Of a stretch of DNA of 64,000 nucleotides, positions 33,226 to 43,272 are shown piece after piece; position 1 is the first letter of the stretch, and each line of letters opens with the position of its first letter. Position numbers and translations under genes: made by a program. Below the pieces are notes generated by a model, which saw only the letters and a program-made list of their open reading frames with translations, did not search any database and was not told where the DNA came from. The DNA comes from Betaproteobacteria bacterium (GTDB taxonomy: Bacteria; Pseudomonadota; Gammaproteobacteria; Burkholderiales; SG8-41). Location of the stretch: contig JAQGNH010000343.1 of NCBI GenBank assembly GCA_028291945.1, positions 1 to 64,000 on the forward strand, given 5' to 3'.

Positions 33226-34371
33226 TCAAAGCTGCCCGTAAGAATGTAAACCTGAAAGAAACATGTTCACGCCGAGGAAGGCAAACAGCGTGACGAAAAG
33301 ACCTATGACTGCCCACCATGCCAGCACAGGCCCCCGCAGTCCTTTTATCAGACGCATATGCAGCCAGGCGGCATAATTGAGCCAGACGATCAACGCCCAG
33401 GTTTCTTTGGGATCCCACGACCAATAGCCGCCCCATGCCTCAGCGGCCCACATCGCGCCCAGTATCGTGGCGATGGTGAAGAATGCGAAACCGATGGCAA
33501 TCAGTTTGTACATCAAGTCGTCCATCACATCCGCTGGGGGCAGCGCTGTCGTAAACCGTCCGCCTTTGACGAGCAGATAAGGCACGGCAACCATCGCTGC
33601 GACCGAAAATGCACCGTAACCGACGAAATTCGCGGGGACGTGTATTTTCATCCACCAGGACTGCAGCGCGGGCACGAGCGGCTGGATCTCGTGTGCGCCG
33701 CGATCGAAGGTGTACCACAGCAGAAAGCCCACGGCAGCCATGATAACGATCGAAACGAAAGCGCCGATCTGACGTGCGCCGTAACGGGCTTCGTAGTACA
33801 GGTGCAACAGCGATGTAATGATGCAGAACAGGACGAACACTTCGTAAAGATTGCTGATCGGGATATGGCCGACGTCCGGGCTGATGAGGTACGACTCATA
33901 CCATCGAGCGAGCAGGCCGACGAGCGCCATGGCAACTGCACCCCACGTCAGAGCGCTCGCCAGTGCTCCCGCCGTAGCACTGCGACCCACCAGGGCGCTC
34001 CAGTACGCGAGCGTCGCGAGCGCGAAAAGAACGCTCATCCACATGATTGCCGTCTGGCTCGAGAGAAAGTACTTCAGGCCAAACACGTGGTCGGCGCGTG
34101 CGAGATCGCCCTGATAGAGGGAGATAGCGGCGAGTGCGCCGACAGTGATGACAGCAAGCAGAACGCGCACCGCTTTCCAATGCCAGCCGAGACCGGTCAA
34201 AGCGCCGGCTGCGCCGATGAGCACCGCCTGCTCATAGCCTTCCATGTGCGAGCCGTAGCGGGCCAGCGCGTAGCCAGCCCCTGCAATGACGAGCGCGGCA
34301 TACACCCAATCGAGCCAATTCAGACGCCTGAATAGCGGCTGAGGTGCGGGTAAGGCGTGAGTGAGTTCCAT
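33226..34371 (-). CDS. ccsA: System II cytochrome c biogenesis protein CcsA (CcsB)
   Basis: Part of the heme delivery and ligation complex of cytochrome c maturation System II in the inner membrane. The 381-residue protein has about eight membrane segments and the tryptophan-rich WWD heme-handling motif EAWGGYWSWDPKETWAL near residue 315. Conserved histidines flank it in the outer loops (KIHVPANFVGYG). It is named CcsB or CcsA depending on the annotation scheme. ATG 34369-34371 lies one base after the resB stop, so the two are one unit. Likely clients are the cytochromes at 9191 and 36475. Confidence 0.93.
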   Translation of the reverse strand: MELTHALPAPQPLFRRLNWLDWVYAALVIAGAGYALARYGSHMEGYEQAVLIGAAGALTGLGWHWKAVRVLLAVITVGALAAISLYQGDLARADHVFGLKYFLSSQTAIMWMSVLFALATLAYWSALVGRSATAGALASALTWGAVAMALVGLLARWYESYLISPDVGHIPISNLYEVFVLFCIITSLLHLYYEARYGARQIGAFVSIVIMAAVGFLLWYTFDRGAHEIQPLVPALQSWWMKIHVPANFVGYGAFSVAAMVAVPYLLVKGGRFTTALPPADVMDDLMYKLIAIGFAFFTIATILGAMWAAEAWGGYWSWDPKETWALIVWLNYAAWLHMRLIKGLRGPVLAWWAVIGLFVTLFAFLGVNMFLSGLHSYGQL

Positions 34372-34372
34372 G

Positions 34373-36418
34373 CTAAGCCTCGATGAGTTGCGCTAATGCC
34401 ACGCGGTGCAGAGCGACCTCTCGCTCGAACTCGGGACTGGGCCTGTTCGTGGACATCGCGAAGAGCACCGTACCGGCGCCCGGTTTGACCAACAGCCAGA
34501 GACGCCGTTCACGAATGTAAAACATGGCGAATACACCGAGCACGAGGAAGAGCGAGCCAGCGTAAACAATACTCTTTCCCGGCGAACGCGTCATTTGCAA
34601 GCCGCTCGCCTTCACTTCTTCGTATCGGTTGAGCTGAAGGTACACTGGGGCGCCAAAGTGAAAGCTGTCGCTCACCGCATTCAGACTGTCTCGCACGAAA
34701 AACGCCGTTCCCTCGTCGGCAATTGCGGGCGGTAATCCGCCTCGCGAGCGACCGAGTTGCAAGGCCTCGAACGCGGCGCCTTCCAGCACTTTGAGATAGA
34801 CTTGCGCCGCTTTTTCCTGCTCGCTTTCAGGCACAGCCTTGCCGAGAAAATCGGCCACGGCTTCGAACCCGCCTCGAGTAAACAGATCAAGCACGCGCTC
34901 CGCACTCTCGGCCAAGCGTTCGCGCATGGTCTCGTTCGCAGCCTCCCCGCGTGCAGCATTTTGCGCAAAGCGGCGTGCGACATCGCGACGTGCTTCAGAA
35001 TCGAACAACATCGCACGCAGTGCCATGTGGCCCTGGATACCGCCGTCCGCATCCAGGGGAAGGCGCAGGTAACGGAAAGCCTCGTTCGGGCTCGATCGTA
35101 CACCGCTCAGCAAATACCAACGCCCGTCGAGCTCGAGTGGCAGCATGTAGTTGTGGTATTCACGGGCCTGACCCTGCGCATCGCGTAACCTGTATTGAAA
35201 ACTGGGGCCGATATTCCGCAAATCCTTGCCGGACATGTTGGCGGCGCCCGATCCCAGCTGCGCGAGTATCCGTTTCGAGACGCTGGCGACTTCCACTCGC
35301 GATCCGGCGTTTTCGGAAAGATTTTCGACATTGAACGGACGAAAGTCGGAGAATTCGACGCGATACTCCACGTCCGCATTCTTCAGCTGCGCCACCTGGT
35401 TTACCGCCCCAGTCAAAGTGAACGATGCGATGCGGCCCGAGAAAAGGGGCCAGCCGGTGAGTGTCATACGGGTGCCGCCGTCGGCAAAACTCGCCTGATA
35501 GATCGCAATCCCGTCATGAATTAGGGGGTGATTTACCCGAATGGTGTGCTCAGAAACCTGCCCCGTCGATTTGTCCTGCACGATGACGTCGCTGGCGAAA
35601 TCCTTCGGCTGGCCGGTAGTGTAGTGCTCGATGTAAAACTTCTTCAGAGCCACCGTGAACGGCAGCTCCTGCACGTAGTAACCGTCGCCGACATTAAAGA
35701 ACACCACGTCGGCGCTGCTTCCCTCCGGGATCGTGATATTGCCGCGAAAAGATGCATTTCGAGCAGACAGGCGGCTCGGCGCGGGGACCTGGCTTTGCGG
35801 TATGTCCCGCGTTTCAGGCACTCGGGCGCCCGCGACCTGCAGTATTTTGAGCGGGAGATTGCCGTCGATGAGACCACCGATGCAAATCACCACGATGCCG
35901 ACATGCGTGAAAAGATAGCCTGCACGATGAAAGCTGCCGGCCTTTGCCGCGATCAGCCGCGAAGCATCTGCCCGGACGTCGGTAAGCCTGTAGCGGAACC
36001 CGTGTTGAGCGAGATAGCTCGTGACGGGGTTCAACAGCTCGTCCGTGGTCCTACCCGACGCAAACTCGAAGCGGTGAGTGAACTGCAGCAGAGATTTTTC
36101 TGTGGCGTTTTCGCGAAAGCTGCGCATCTCGCGCAACATGAGCGGCCCATTGCGGTAGATGCACAATGCCGTGGACGCGACCAGGAAGGCAAGGATTATG
36201 ACGAACCAGGTCGCGTGGTAGACGTCATAAAGGCTAAGGGCCTCAAAAACCGGAAACCAGAACTGACCGAACTGCTCGACATAATTCGGATAGGGCTCCG
36301 CCTGTCTGAGCACGGTTCCGAGTACGGAGGCGATTGCGAGCACGGTGAGGAGGCTCACCGCGAATCGCATGGAGGACAGCAGCTCGTAGACACCGCTGCC
36401 GTGAGCGCGTCTGGTCAT
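34373..36418 (-). CDS. resB: System II cytochrome c biogenesis protein ResB (Ccs1)
   Basis: ResB/Ccs1 holds apocytochrome and, with CcsA, forms the synthetase that attaches heme. The 681-residue protein has three N-terminal membrane segments (SSMRFAVSLLTVLAIASVLG; YHATWFVIILAFLVASTALC; SFHRAGYLFTHVGIVVICIG), a large periplasmic domain (about 190-600) and a C-terminal segment (KSIVYAGSLFLVLGVFAMFY) followed by a cytoplasmic tail. RQAEPYPNYVEQFGQFWF near the N-terminus is typical. It is followed after one base by ccsA and preceded by cytochrome c4 (56 bp), all on the minus strand. Confidence 0.93.
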   Translation of the reverse strand: MTRRAHGSGVYELLSSMRFAVSLLTVLAIASVLGTVLRQAEPYPNYVEQFGQFWFPVFEALSLYDVYHATWFVIILAFLVASTALCIYRNGPLMLREMRSFRENATEKSLLQFTHRFEFASGRTTDELLNPVTSYLAQHGFRYRLTDVRADASRLIAAKAGSFHRAGYLFTHVGIVVICIGGLIDGNLPLKILQVAGARVPETRDIPQSQVPAPSRLSARNASFRGNITIPEGSSADVVFFNVGDGYYVQELPFTVALKKFYIEHYTTGQPKDFASDVIVQDKSTGQVSEHTIRVNHPLIHDGIAIYQASFADGGTRMTLTGWPLFSGRIASFTLTGAVNQVAQLKNADVEYRVEFSDFRPFNVENLSENAGSRVEVASVSKRILAQLGSGAANMSGKDLRNIGPSFQYRLRDAQGQAREYHNYMLPLELDGRWYLLSGVRSSPNEAFRYLRLPLDADGGIQGHMALRAMLFDSEARRDVARRFAQNAARGEAANETMRERLAESAERVLDLFTRGGFEAVADFLGKAVPESEQEKAAQVYLKVLEGAAFEALQLGRSRGGLPPAIADEGTAFFVRDSLNAVSDSFHFGAPVYLQLNRYEEVKASGLQMTRSPGKSIVYAGSLFLVLGVFAMFYIRERRLWLLVKPGAGTVLFAMSTNRPSPEFEREVALHRVALAQLIEA

Positions 36419-36474
36419 TAAAAAGACGACAGGCGGCTTGCGACGCCCATAGTACCTAAAGAGTGGGCGGCGCC

Positions 36475-37110
36475 TTAGCGCAGTCCCTGGATATACTGCG
36501 CCACTGCGTCGATCTCGCGATCACTCAGCTTAGACGCGACTGCTCGCATCATGCGATTCGGATCATTGGCGCGCGCGTCGGCGCGAAATGCTTTCAACTG
36601 GTCGCCCGTGTATTGTGCGTGCTGTCCTGCAAGCCGAGGAAACTGCGCCGGGATGCCGGCACCGTTCGGCCCGTGGCACGACGCGCAGGCGGCAATTGCT
36701 TTAGCCGCAACACCCCCGCGATAGATCGACTGGCCGAGCTTGACCAATTCGGCATTTCGAGCTGCGCGTGGCTTAGCTTCCTGCCCGCCGAAATACAGTG
36801 CCGCGTTTGCAATGTCATCGCGGCTCAAGGTCGCGACGATTGCAGTCATTACGGGGCTTGGCCGTTCAGGCGCCTTCCCGTTTTCGGCCTTGAAATTCGT
36901 CAGCTGCTTGAACGTATATTCGGGGTGTTGTCCGGCGAGCACCGGGTTCGTCGGTATCACACTGTTGCCATCCGCAGCGTGGCACGCTGCGCAAACCTGT
37001 GTGACGAGCTGCTGTGCCTTGGCGGGATCCCCTTTAACCGCGATCTGGCCGCTGGCGGCGGCAGACAGCAATGAGCCAGCGAGCGCCGCCGCAACCAGGC
37101 GTACATCCAT
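36475..37110 (-). CDS. Diheme cytochrome c4
   Basis: A 211-residue periplasmic electron carrier. A signal peptide (residues 1-21, LAGSLLSAAASG) is followed by two homologous cytochrome domains. Hemes attach at C40-A-A-C43-H44 and C142-A-S-C145-H146; M88 (SPVMTAIVATLS) and a methionine in MMRAVASKLS are the likely axial ligands. LAGQHPEYTFKQLTNFK and LAGQHAQYTGDQLKAFR mark the internal duplication. ATG 37108-37110 has AGGAGCAAG directly upstream. It precedes resB-ccsA, which mature it; c4 proteins donate electrons to terminal oxidases. Confidence 0.95.
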   Translation of the reverse strand: MDVRLVAAALAGSLLSAAASGQIAVKGDPAKAQQLVTQVCAACHAADGNSVIPTNPVLAGQHPEYTFKQLTNFKAENGKAPERPSPVMTAIVATLSRDDIANAALYFGGQEAKPRAARNAELVKLGQSIYRGGVAAKAIAACASCHGPNGAGIPAQFPRLAGQHAQYTGDQLKAFRADARANDPNRMMRAVASKLSDREIDAVAQYIQGLR

Positions 37111-37203
37111 TCTTGCTCCTAGGAAATTTGTTCAAGCGGGAAGGCGGCATTGTATAGTACTCGTCTTCTCACGCGCCAGTTTCAGACGCGATAACAACGA
37201 CCT

Positions 37204-37794
37204 ATGTCGCTCTTCGCAGGCACGCATTTCATCGCTTCCGCGCACGATGCGCACGAGCTTCCACCGGACGTGGGAAGTGAGATCGCGTTCGCAGGTCGTT
37301 CCAATGCGGGCAAGTCGAGTGCGATCAATTCGATAACACACCGCAATCGTCTCGCGTTCGTAAGCAAGACCCCCGGGCGTACGCAGACGATCAACTTTTT
37401 TGCTTGCGGCGCGAACAGGCGGCTCGTCGATCTGCCGGGATACGGTTATGCGGCTGTGCCGAAACATGAGCGCGCTCATTGGGGAACGTTAATAAGCACT
37501 TACTTATCACGTCGCAGCTCTTTGAAAGCACTTGTCTTGATAGCGGATGCACGGCACCCGCTTAGCGTCATGGACGAGCAGCTGCTCGGCTGGTATGCGC
37601 CCTATGGACAGCCGGTTCTCGTCCTGCTCACGAAGTCGGATAAGCTCGGACGCCAAGCTGCGCTCAACGCATTAAAAAGCGCGGAGGCGGTCTTGACGTC
37701 CCGCTACCCGGCCGCCACCGCTCAGTTATTTTCCGCGGTCAGCGGCACCGGCTTACGCGCCGCGCAGGGCTTGTTGCACGGCTGGCTGAAATAA
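37204..37794 (+). CDS. engB: Ribosome biogenesis GTPase EngB (YsxC/YihA)
   Basis: EngB assists 50S subunit assembly. The 196-residue GTPase has G1 GRSNAGKSS (31-39), G2 region KTPGRTQTINFF, G3 DLPGYG (76-81) and G4 TKSD (143-146). The GYGYA switch segment is characteristic. It is divergent from cytochrome c4 and lies upstream of a small-RNA locus on the opposite strand and of hemB. The C-terminus RAAQGLLHGWLK is standard. Confidence 0.95.
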   Translation: MSLFAGTHFIASAHDAHELPPDVGSEIAFAGRSNAGKSSAINSITHRNRLAFVSKTPGRTQTINFFACGANRRLVDLPGYGYAAVPKHERAHWGTLISTYLSRRSSLKALVLIADARHPLSVMDEQLLGWYAPYGQPVLVLLTKSDKLGRQAALNALKSAEAVLTSRYPAATAQLFSAVSGTGLRAAQGLLHGWLK

Positions 37795-37797
37795 AAA

Positions 37798-37829
37798 GCC
37801 CCCGGTTAAAGGGGAGTAAAACCGGGGGC
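37798..37829 (-). terminator. Second, distal terminator of the small-RNA locus
   Basis: GCCCCCGGTT (37798-37807) and AACCGGGGGC (37820-37829) form a perfect 10-bp stem. On the minus strand it is followed by TTTTTAT (37797-37791), so it terminates leftward transcription. On the plus strand only A runs flank it. Its 12-base minus-strand loop TTACTCCCCTTT is again C-rich. It lies just beyond the T run of the first terminator. Confidence 0.75.
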
Positions 37830-37855
37830 AAAAAAGCCTTAATAAGCATTAAGGC
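37830..37855 (-). terminator. Primary terminator of the small RNA
   Basis: On the minus strand GCCTTAAT (37855-37848) pairs with ATTAAGGC (37843-37836) around GCTT, followed by TTTTTT (37835-37830). This is a textbook Rho-independent terminator and defines the likely 3' end of the small RNA. Confidence 0.8.
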
Positions 37856-37904
37856 GCCCGCTCAGGGAGGAGAAGCGGGAGACGATGAAACATCGTCTGT
37901 TCGA
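37830..37904 (-). ncRNA. Probable small RNA with a CUCCUCCC anti-Shine-Dalgarno loop
   Basis: The engB-hemB intergenic region, read on the minus strand, is a run of stable hairpins. First AGACGATG-TTT-CATCGTCT (37898-37880); then CCCGCT (37879-37874), an 11-base loop TCTCCTCCCTG (37873-37863) and AGCGGG (37862-37857); then the terminator at 37855-37830. The second loop carries CUCCUCCC, able to pair with Shine-Dalgarno sequences. The 5' end is estimated from a -10 box at 37916-37911, giving about 75 nt. C-rich-loop RNAs of this kind (for example Neisseria RcoF, and the Rfam family called betaproteobacterial toxic small RNA) repress translation by blocking ribosome binding; membership of that Rfam family is my inference from structure and position, not a search result. 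Confidence 0.65.
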
Positions 37905-37910
37905 TAGACG

Positions 37911-37918
37911 ACTATAAT
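37911..37918. promoter_or_regulatory. Bidirectional -10 box for hemB and the small RNA
   Basis: ACTATAAT reads as TATAAT (37913-37918) on the plus strand, 51 bases before the hemB ATG, and as TATAGT (37916-37911) on the minus strand, just before the small RNA. One nearly symmetric element could therefore start transcription both ways. No strong -35 hexamer is seen in either direction. Confidence 0.45.
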
Positions 37919-37927
37919 TGTGAATAG

Positions 37928-39579
<1,652 letters not shown>

Positions 39580-39588
39580 AGGCTCGCT

Positions 39589-41922
39589 TCAGAATAGCTG
39601 GTTGCGAACTTCCTCAGCGGGCCGCTCGCCAGTCGCGGAGGCGCTTGCGGCACCGCCTTCAGGCGGCACGAACTCCTGGTAGAAGTAATCGACGACACCG
39701 CCTTCGCCGTCTGTGACGCGCATGCCGGTCTCCGGATTGACTCTGAGTGCCAGCACACCTGGGGGGGGCGTGAATGGCTGTTCGGCGACACCTTTCAGGA
39801 CAGAACTCATGTAGCCCATCCAGATAGGCAACGCCGCCGTGCCCCCTGTTTCATTGCGCCCAAGCGTTTGCGGTTGGTCAAAACCGATCCACGCAATTGC
39901 GACAAGCGACGGGTTGAAACCGCAGAACCATGCGTCGATGAAATCATTGGTCGTGCCGGTCTTGCCGGCGAGATCTCCGCGCCCGAGCTTCATCGCTCGA
40001 GCAGCCGTTCCCATGCGTACGACGTCACGCATGATGCTGTGCATGATGAAGGCGTTCCGGCCATCGATCACCCGCTCCGCATCTTCGCCGGCGCGCTGCG
40101 GCTTTGCCTGCAACAACACGTTGCCGCGATTGTCCTCGACGCGTTCGATAAAGTAAGGTGACACACGAAACCCTCCGTTCGCGAAGACCGCATACGCCTG
40201 CGTCATCTGCATAGGCGTAACGTTACCCGCGCCGAGAGCCATCGTGAGGTAGGGCGGGTGCATCTTCGGGTCGAAGCCGAAACGAGTTATGTAATCCTGT
40301 GCGTATTGCGGACTGATCGCTTGCAGTATTCGCACGGAGACAAGGTTCTTGGATTTCACCAGCGCTGTACGCAGGCGCATCGGGCCCTCGAACTTGCCGT
40401 CGTAATTCTTGGGTTCCCACGGCTCGGAGCCGGTTTGTATCGACGAAAACGTCAGCGGCGCATCGTTGATGATCGTGGCCGCCGTGAAGCCCTTCTCAAG
40501 CGCGGCCGAATAGATAAAGGGCTTGAAACTCGATCCCGGCTGACGCAACGCCTGCGTGACGTGATTGTATTGGTTGCGGTTGAAATCGAACCCGCCGATC
40601 AGCGCGCGTATGGCGCCGTCGCGCGGGTCAGCAGAGATGAGCGCGGATTCGACGGCAGGAAGTTGTGCGATATGCCATCTCGCTTTGTCGTCCTTCTGCA
40701 CACGTATGATGGCGCCACGCCGAATCCGCTGATTGGCATTCACCTTGTCGCCCAACATACGCGAGGCAAAGCGAAGGCCGTCCTCATTGATCTCGACCAC
40801 TTCGCCGCCGCGACGATATGCCTTCACCAATCGCGCACTCGCTTCGGTCACGACGGCTGCGATCAGATCGTCGTTATCAGCAACGTCCTGCAGCGCTTCT
40901 TCCAGTACCTCATCGTTCAGCTTGCCAGGGAGCTCGGCATAGCCTTCCGGTCCCCGGTAACCATGACGCCGGTCGTACTCCTGCACGCCGCGTCGCACCG
41001 CGAGATATGCCGCTTCCTGATGCTGGGCCGAAAGCGTGGTGTAGACCCGTATACCGCGCGTGTACGTCTCGTCTTTATAGCGCTCGAAAACGGCTTGCCG
41101 GACCATTTCGGCGAAGTGCTCTGCATGTGTGCCAAAGTCATTGGATACCCGCTTGATCACCATCGGGTGATGCTCCGCTTCCGTAAGCTGCTGGTCGGTG
41201 ATCATGCCGAGCTCGCGCATGCGCCTCAACACGTATTGCTGGCGCAATTCCGCTCGCTTGGGATTCGCTATCGGGTTGTAAGCGGAAGGCGCTTTCGGCA
41301 GACCAGCAAGCATTGCGTGCTCCGCGAGACTTAGTTTGTCCAACGGTTTGCCGAAATAAATCTGGGCGGCCGCAGCAAACCCGTACGCCCGCTGACCGAG
41401 GTAGATTTGGTTGATGTAGAGCTGAAGAATTTCGTCCTTGCTGAGGCTCGCTTCGATTTTGAAGGCGAGCAGCATCTCATTGAATTTGCGAGTAAGCGTG
41501 CGCTCCTTGGATAGAAAAAAGTTCCGCGCTACCTGCATGGTAATCGTCGAGGCGCCCTGTCGCACACCGCCCGATACGAAATTCGATAGGGCCGCCCTGG
41601 CGACTCCGATGTAGTCAACTCCGCGATGGTGGTAAAAGCGCTCGTCCTCGGCCGCCAATATGGCAGACACCATCGTTTTCGGGACAGTACCGATCGAAAC
41701 GAAGGCCCGACGTTCTTCACCGAATTCCCCGAGCAGGTTGCCTTCTGCACTGTAAACACGTAACGGGATCTTCGGCTGGTAGTCCGTCAAGACCTGCAGT
41801 GAAGGGAGGGTCGGATACACCACGACAGCCGCGAACGCCGCGAGGATGACGCAGACAAGAAAAGTCGATGCGAGCAGCAGTAACGGGAAAGCCCACCAGC
41901 GGGGCAACATCTTAGAGGCCAT
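39589..41922 (-). CDS. mrcA: Penicillin-binding protein 1A
   Basis: A 777-residue bifunctional peptidoglycan synthase. A cytoplasmic start and one membrane anchor (about 11-36) precede the glycosyltransferase domain (about 60-230) with the catalytic glutamate in AEDERFYHHRG (E92) and GASTITMQVARNFFLSKERT. An OB-like region (about 320-430) follows. The transpeptidase domain has the active serine in RQPGSSFKPFIYSAAL, the SKN triad in KSKNLVSVR and LAGKTGTTNDF. The C-terminal tail is Ala/Glu-rich. Family forms run to 770-850 residues. It lies divergent from pilM, the order seen in many proteobacteria, and upstream of the unknown gene. Confidence 0.96.
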   Translation of the reverse strand: MASKMLPRWWAFPLLLLASTFLVCVILAAFAAVVVYPTLPSLQVLTDYQPKIPLRVYSAEGNLLGEFGEERRAFVSIGTVPKTMVSAILAAEDERFYHHRGVDYIGVARAALSNFVSGGVRQGASTITMQVARNFFLSKERTLTRKFNEMLLAFKIEASLSKDEILQLYINQIYLGQRAYGFAAAAQIYFGKPLDKLSLAEHAMLAGLPKAPSAYNPIANPKRAELRQQYVLRRMRELGMITDQQLTEAEHHPMVIKRVSNDFGTHAEHFAEMVRQAVFERYKDETYTRGIRVYTTLSAQHQEAAYLAVRRGVQEYDRRHGYRGPEGYAELPGKLNDEVLEEALQDVADNDDLIAAVVTEASARLVKAYRRGGEVVEINEDGLRFASRMLGDKVNANQRIRRGAIIRVQKDDKARWHIAQLPAVESALISADPRDGAIRALIGGFDFNRNQYNHVTQALRQPGSSFKPFIYSAALEKGFTAATIINDAPLTFSSIQTGSEPWEPKNYDGKFEGPMRLRTALVKSKNLVSVRILQAISPQYAQDYITRFGFDPKMHPPYLTMALGAGNVTPMQMTQAYAVFANGGFRVSPYFIERVEDNRGNVLLQAKPQRAGEDAERVIDGRNAFIMHSIMRDVVRMGTAARAMKLGRGDLAGKTGTTNDFIDAWFCGFNPSLVAIAWIGFDQPQTLGRNETGGTAALPIWMGYMSSVLKGVAEQPFTPPPGVLALRVNPETGMRVTDGEGGVVDYFYQEFVPPEGGAASASATGERPAEEVRNQLF

Positions 41923-42144
41923 CGTTTATCGCGAAAAACTTGAGTCAGACTGAGGCTTACGATGCAGACAGCGCATCGCATCCAAGCGCAGAATCCCGCC
42001 GCAGTTCAGAAGCGACCACGCTAAGCAGCAAATCCATTATAAGCGGCCTCAACCGTGAAATAGGGACGAGGACAGAATTATTTACTTATCGTAAGCTTAT
42101 TGCTAGTATTTAAAGTGAACTCTGGATGAGTGAGCCAGGCATCT
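41923..42144. promoter_or_regulatory. Divergent mrcA-pilM control region
   Basis: A 222-bp region. TATAAT on the minus strand (42041-42036) is a good -10 candidate for mrcA. Next to pilM an AT-rich tract (about 42076-42115: TTATTTACTTATCGTAAGCT and onward) stands out from the GC-rich surroundings; TTACTT and TAGTAT spaced by 16 bases within it could serve as a pilM promoter. I see no sigma-54 type GG-N10-GC element. Confidence 0.4.
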
Positions 42145-43272
42145 ATGTTTAAAGGCAAATTCGGCTTTGACCCCACATGGTTGAAGCTTAACACCGCAGC
42201 ACTGGACGGCTTCTTTAAGCCGAAGGCGCCGCCGTTGATCGGGGCCGACGTGAGCTCGTCAGGGGTCAAAATGGTCGAGCTCACCGCGAGCGGGCCGGGG
42301 CGCTACCGCATTGAACGATACGCGATAGAGGCCTTGCCCAAAGACAGCGTAGTCGACGGCAATATCAATAACCTTGACGCAGTATGCGACGCGCTCAAGC
42401 GCTGCCATAAGCGCCTTGGCACCAATATCAAGAATCTTGCGCTTGCTTTGCCCAACGCTGCCGTGATCAGCAAGAAAATCTTGGTCCCAGCAGGGCAGTC
42501 GGAAGAAGAGCTTGAACTTCAGGTCGAAACCGAAGCGAACCAGTACATCCCGTTCTCGCTTGACGAGGTAAATCTCGACTTTCAGGTTTTAGGGCCCGCG
42601 CCGAACAGTCCCGATGACGTCGAGGTACTCATTGCGGCGTCTCGTAAGGAAAAGATTGAAGACCGCGTCGCAGCCGCCGAAGCCGTCGGTCTCAAGGCCA
42701 CGGTCATGGATGTCGACCTTTACGCCGCACAGTCCGCTTACGAATCAATGGCTATAGGCGCCGGCGAGGACGAAAAAGATCAAAACATCGCCATGGTGGA
42801 CGTCGGGGCCACGACCATGACGGTCAACGTGCTACGGAACGGCCAGTCCATCTACCTGCGCGAGCAGCCGTTCGGTGGAAACGAGCTCACGCAGGAAATA
42901 CAGAACAAATTTGGCCTGTCTGGAGACGAAGCCGAGGTGGCTAAACGTGATGGGGGTCTGCCCGAAGACTACGACACAGACGTGCTGCAACCGTTTGTAG
43001 AAAAAATGGGGCTCGAAATCTCCCGGGCACTTCATTTTTTCTTCAGCTCGACACCTTACAACCAGGTGAGCCGAATCGTGTTGTCCGGGGGCTGTGCCGC
43101 AATTCGGGGCGTCGAGGCCGCTATCACGAAGCGTACGCAAGTGCCGACCGTGATCGCTAACCCTTTTGCCAACATGGATGTGTCGTCGAAGATCAAAGCA
43201 AAGAGCCTCGCGCAGGACGCGCCATCGCTGATGGTCGCGTGCGGACTCGCCATGCGGAGGTTTGATCAATGA
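42145..43272 (+). CDS. pilM: Type IV pilus inner-membrane platform protein PilM
   Basis: PilM is an actin-like cytoplasmic protein that binds the PilN N-terminus and links the pilus motor to the alignment subcomplex. The 375-residue protein has the SHS2/actin-fold signatures PPLIGADVSSSGVKMVEL near the N-terminus, FSLDEVNLDFQVLGP, NIAMVDVGATTMTVNVLRNG and RIVLSGGCAAIRGVE. ATG 42145 (MFKGKFGFDPTWLK) is my choice; GTG 42130 is in frame. It opens pilMNOPQ, and its stop overlaps the pilN ATG by 4 bases. Confidence 0.96.
   Translation: MFKGKFGFDPTWLKLNTAALDGFFKPKAPPLIGADVSSSGVKMVELTASGPGRYRIERYAIEALPKDSVVDGNINNLDAVCDALKRCHKRLGTNIKNLALALPNAAVISKKILVPAGQSEEELELQVETEANQYIPFSLDEVNLDFQVLGPAPNSPDDVEVLIAASRKEKIEDRVAAAEAVGLKATVMDVDLYAAQSAYESMAIGAGEDEKDQNIAMVDVGATTMTVNVLRNGQSIYLREQPFGGNELTQEIQNKFGLSGDEAEVAKRDGGLPEDYDTDVLQPFVEKMGLEISRALHFFFSSTPYNQVSRIVLSGGCAAIRGVEAAITKRTQVPTVIANPFANMDVSSKIKAKSLAQDAPSLMVACGLAMRRFDQ

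Noticed and set aside
37798-37829. Perfect hairpin taken as an engB terminator on the plus strand
   Set aside because: The plus strand has only A runs beside the stem. The T run is on the minus strand, so the hairpin terminates leftward transcription.
40258-41334. Long plus-strand open frame of 358 codons inside mrcA
   Set aside because: It is antisense to a clear PBP1A gene, has no recognisable motif, and is the open shadow frame expected in GC-rich coding DNA. The same applies to long frames opposite hemF, purH, the DUF255 gene, resB and gltB.
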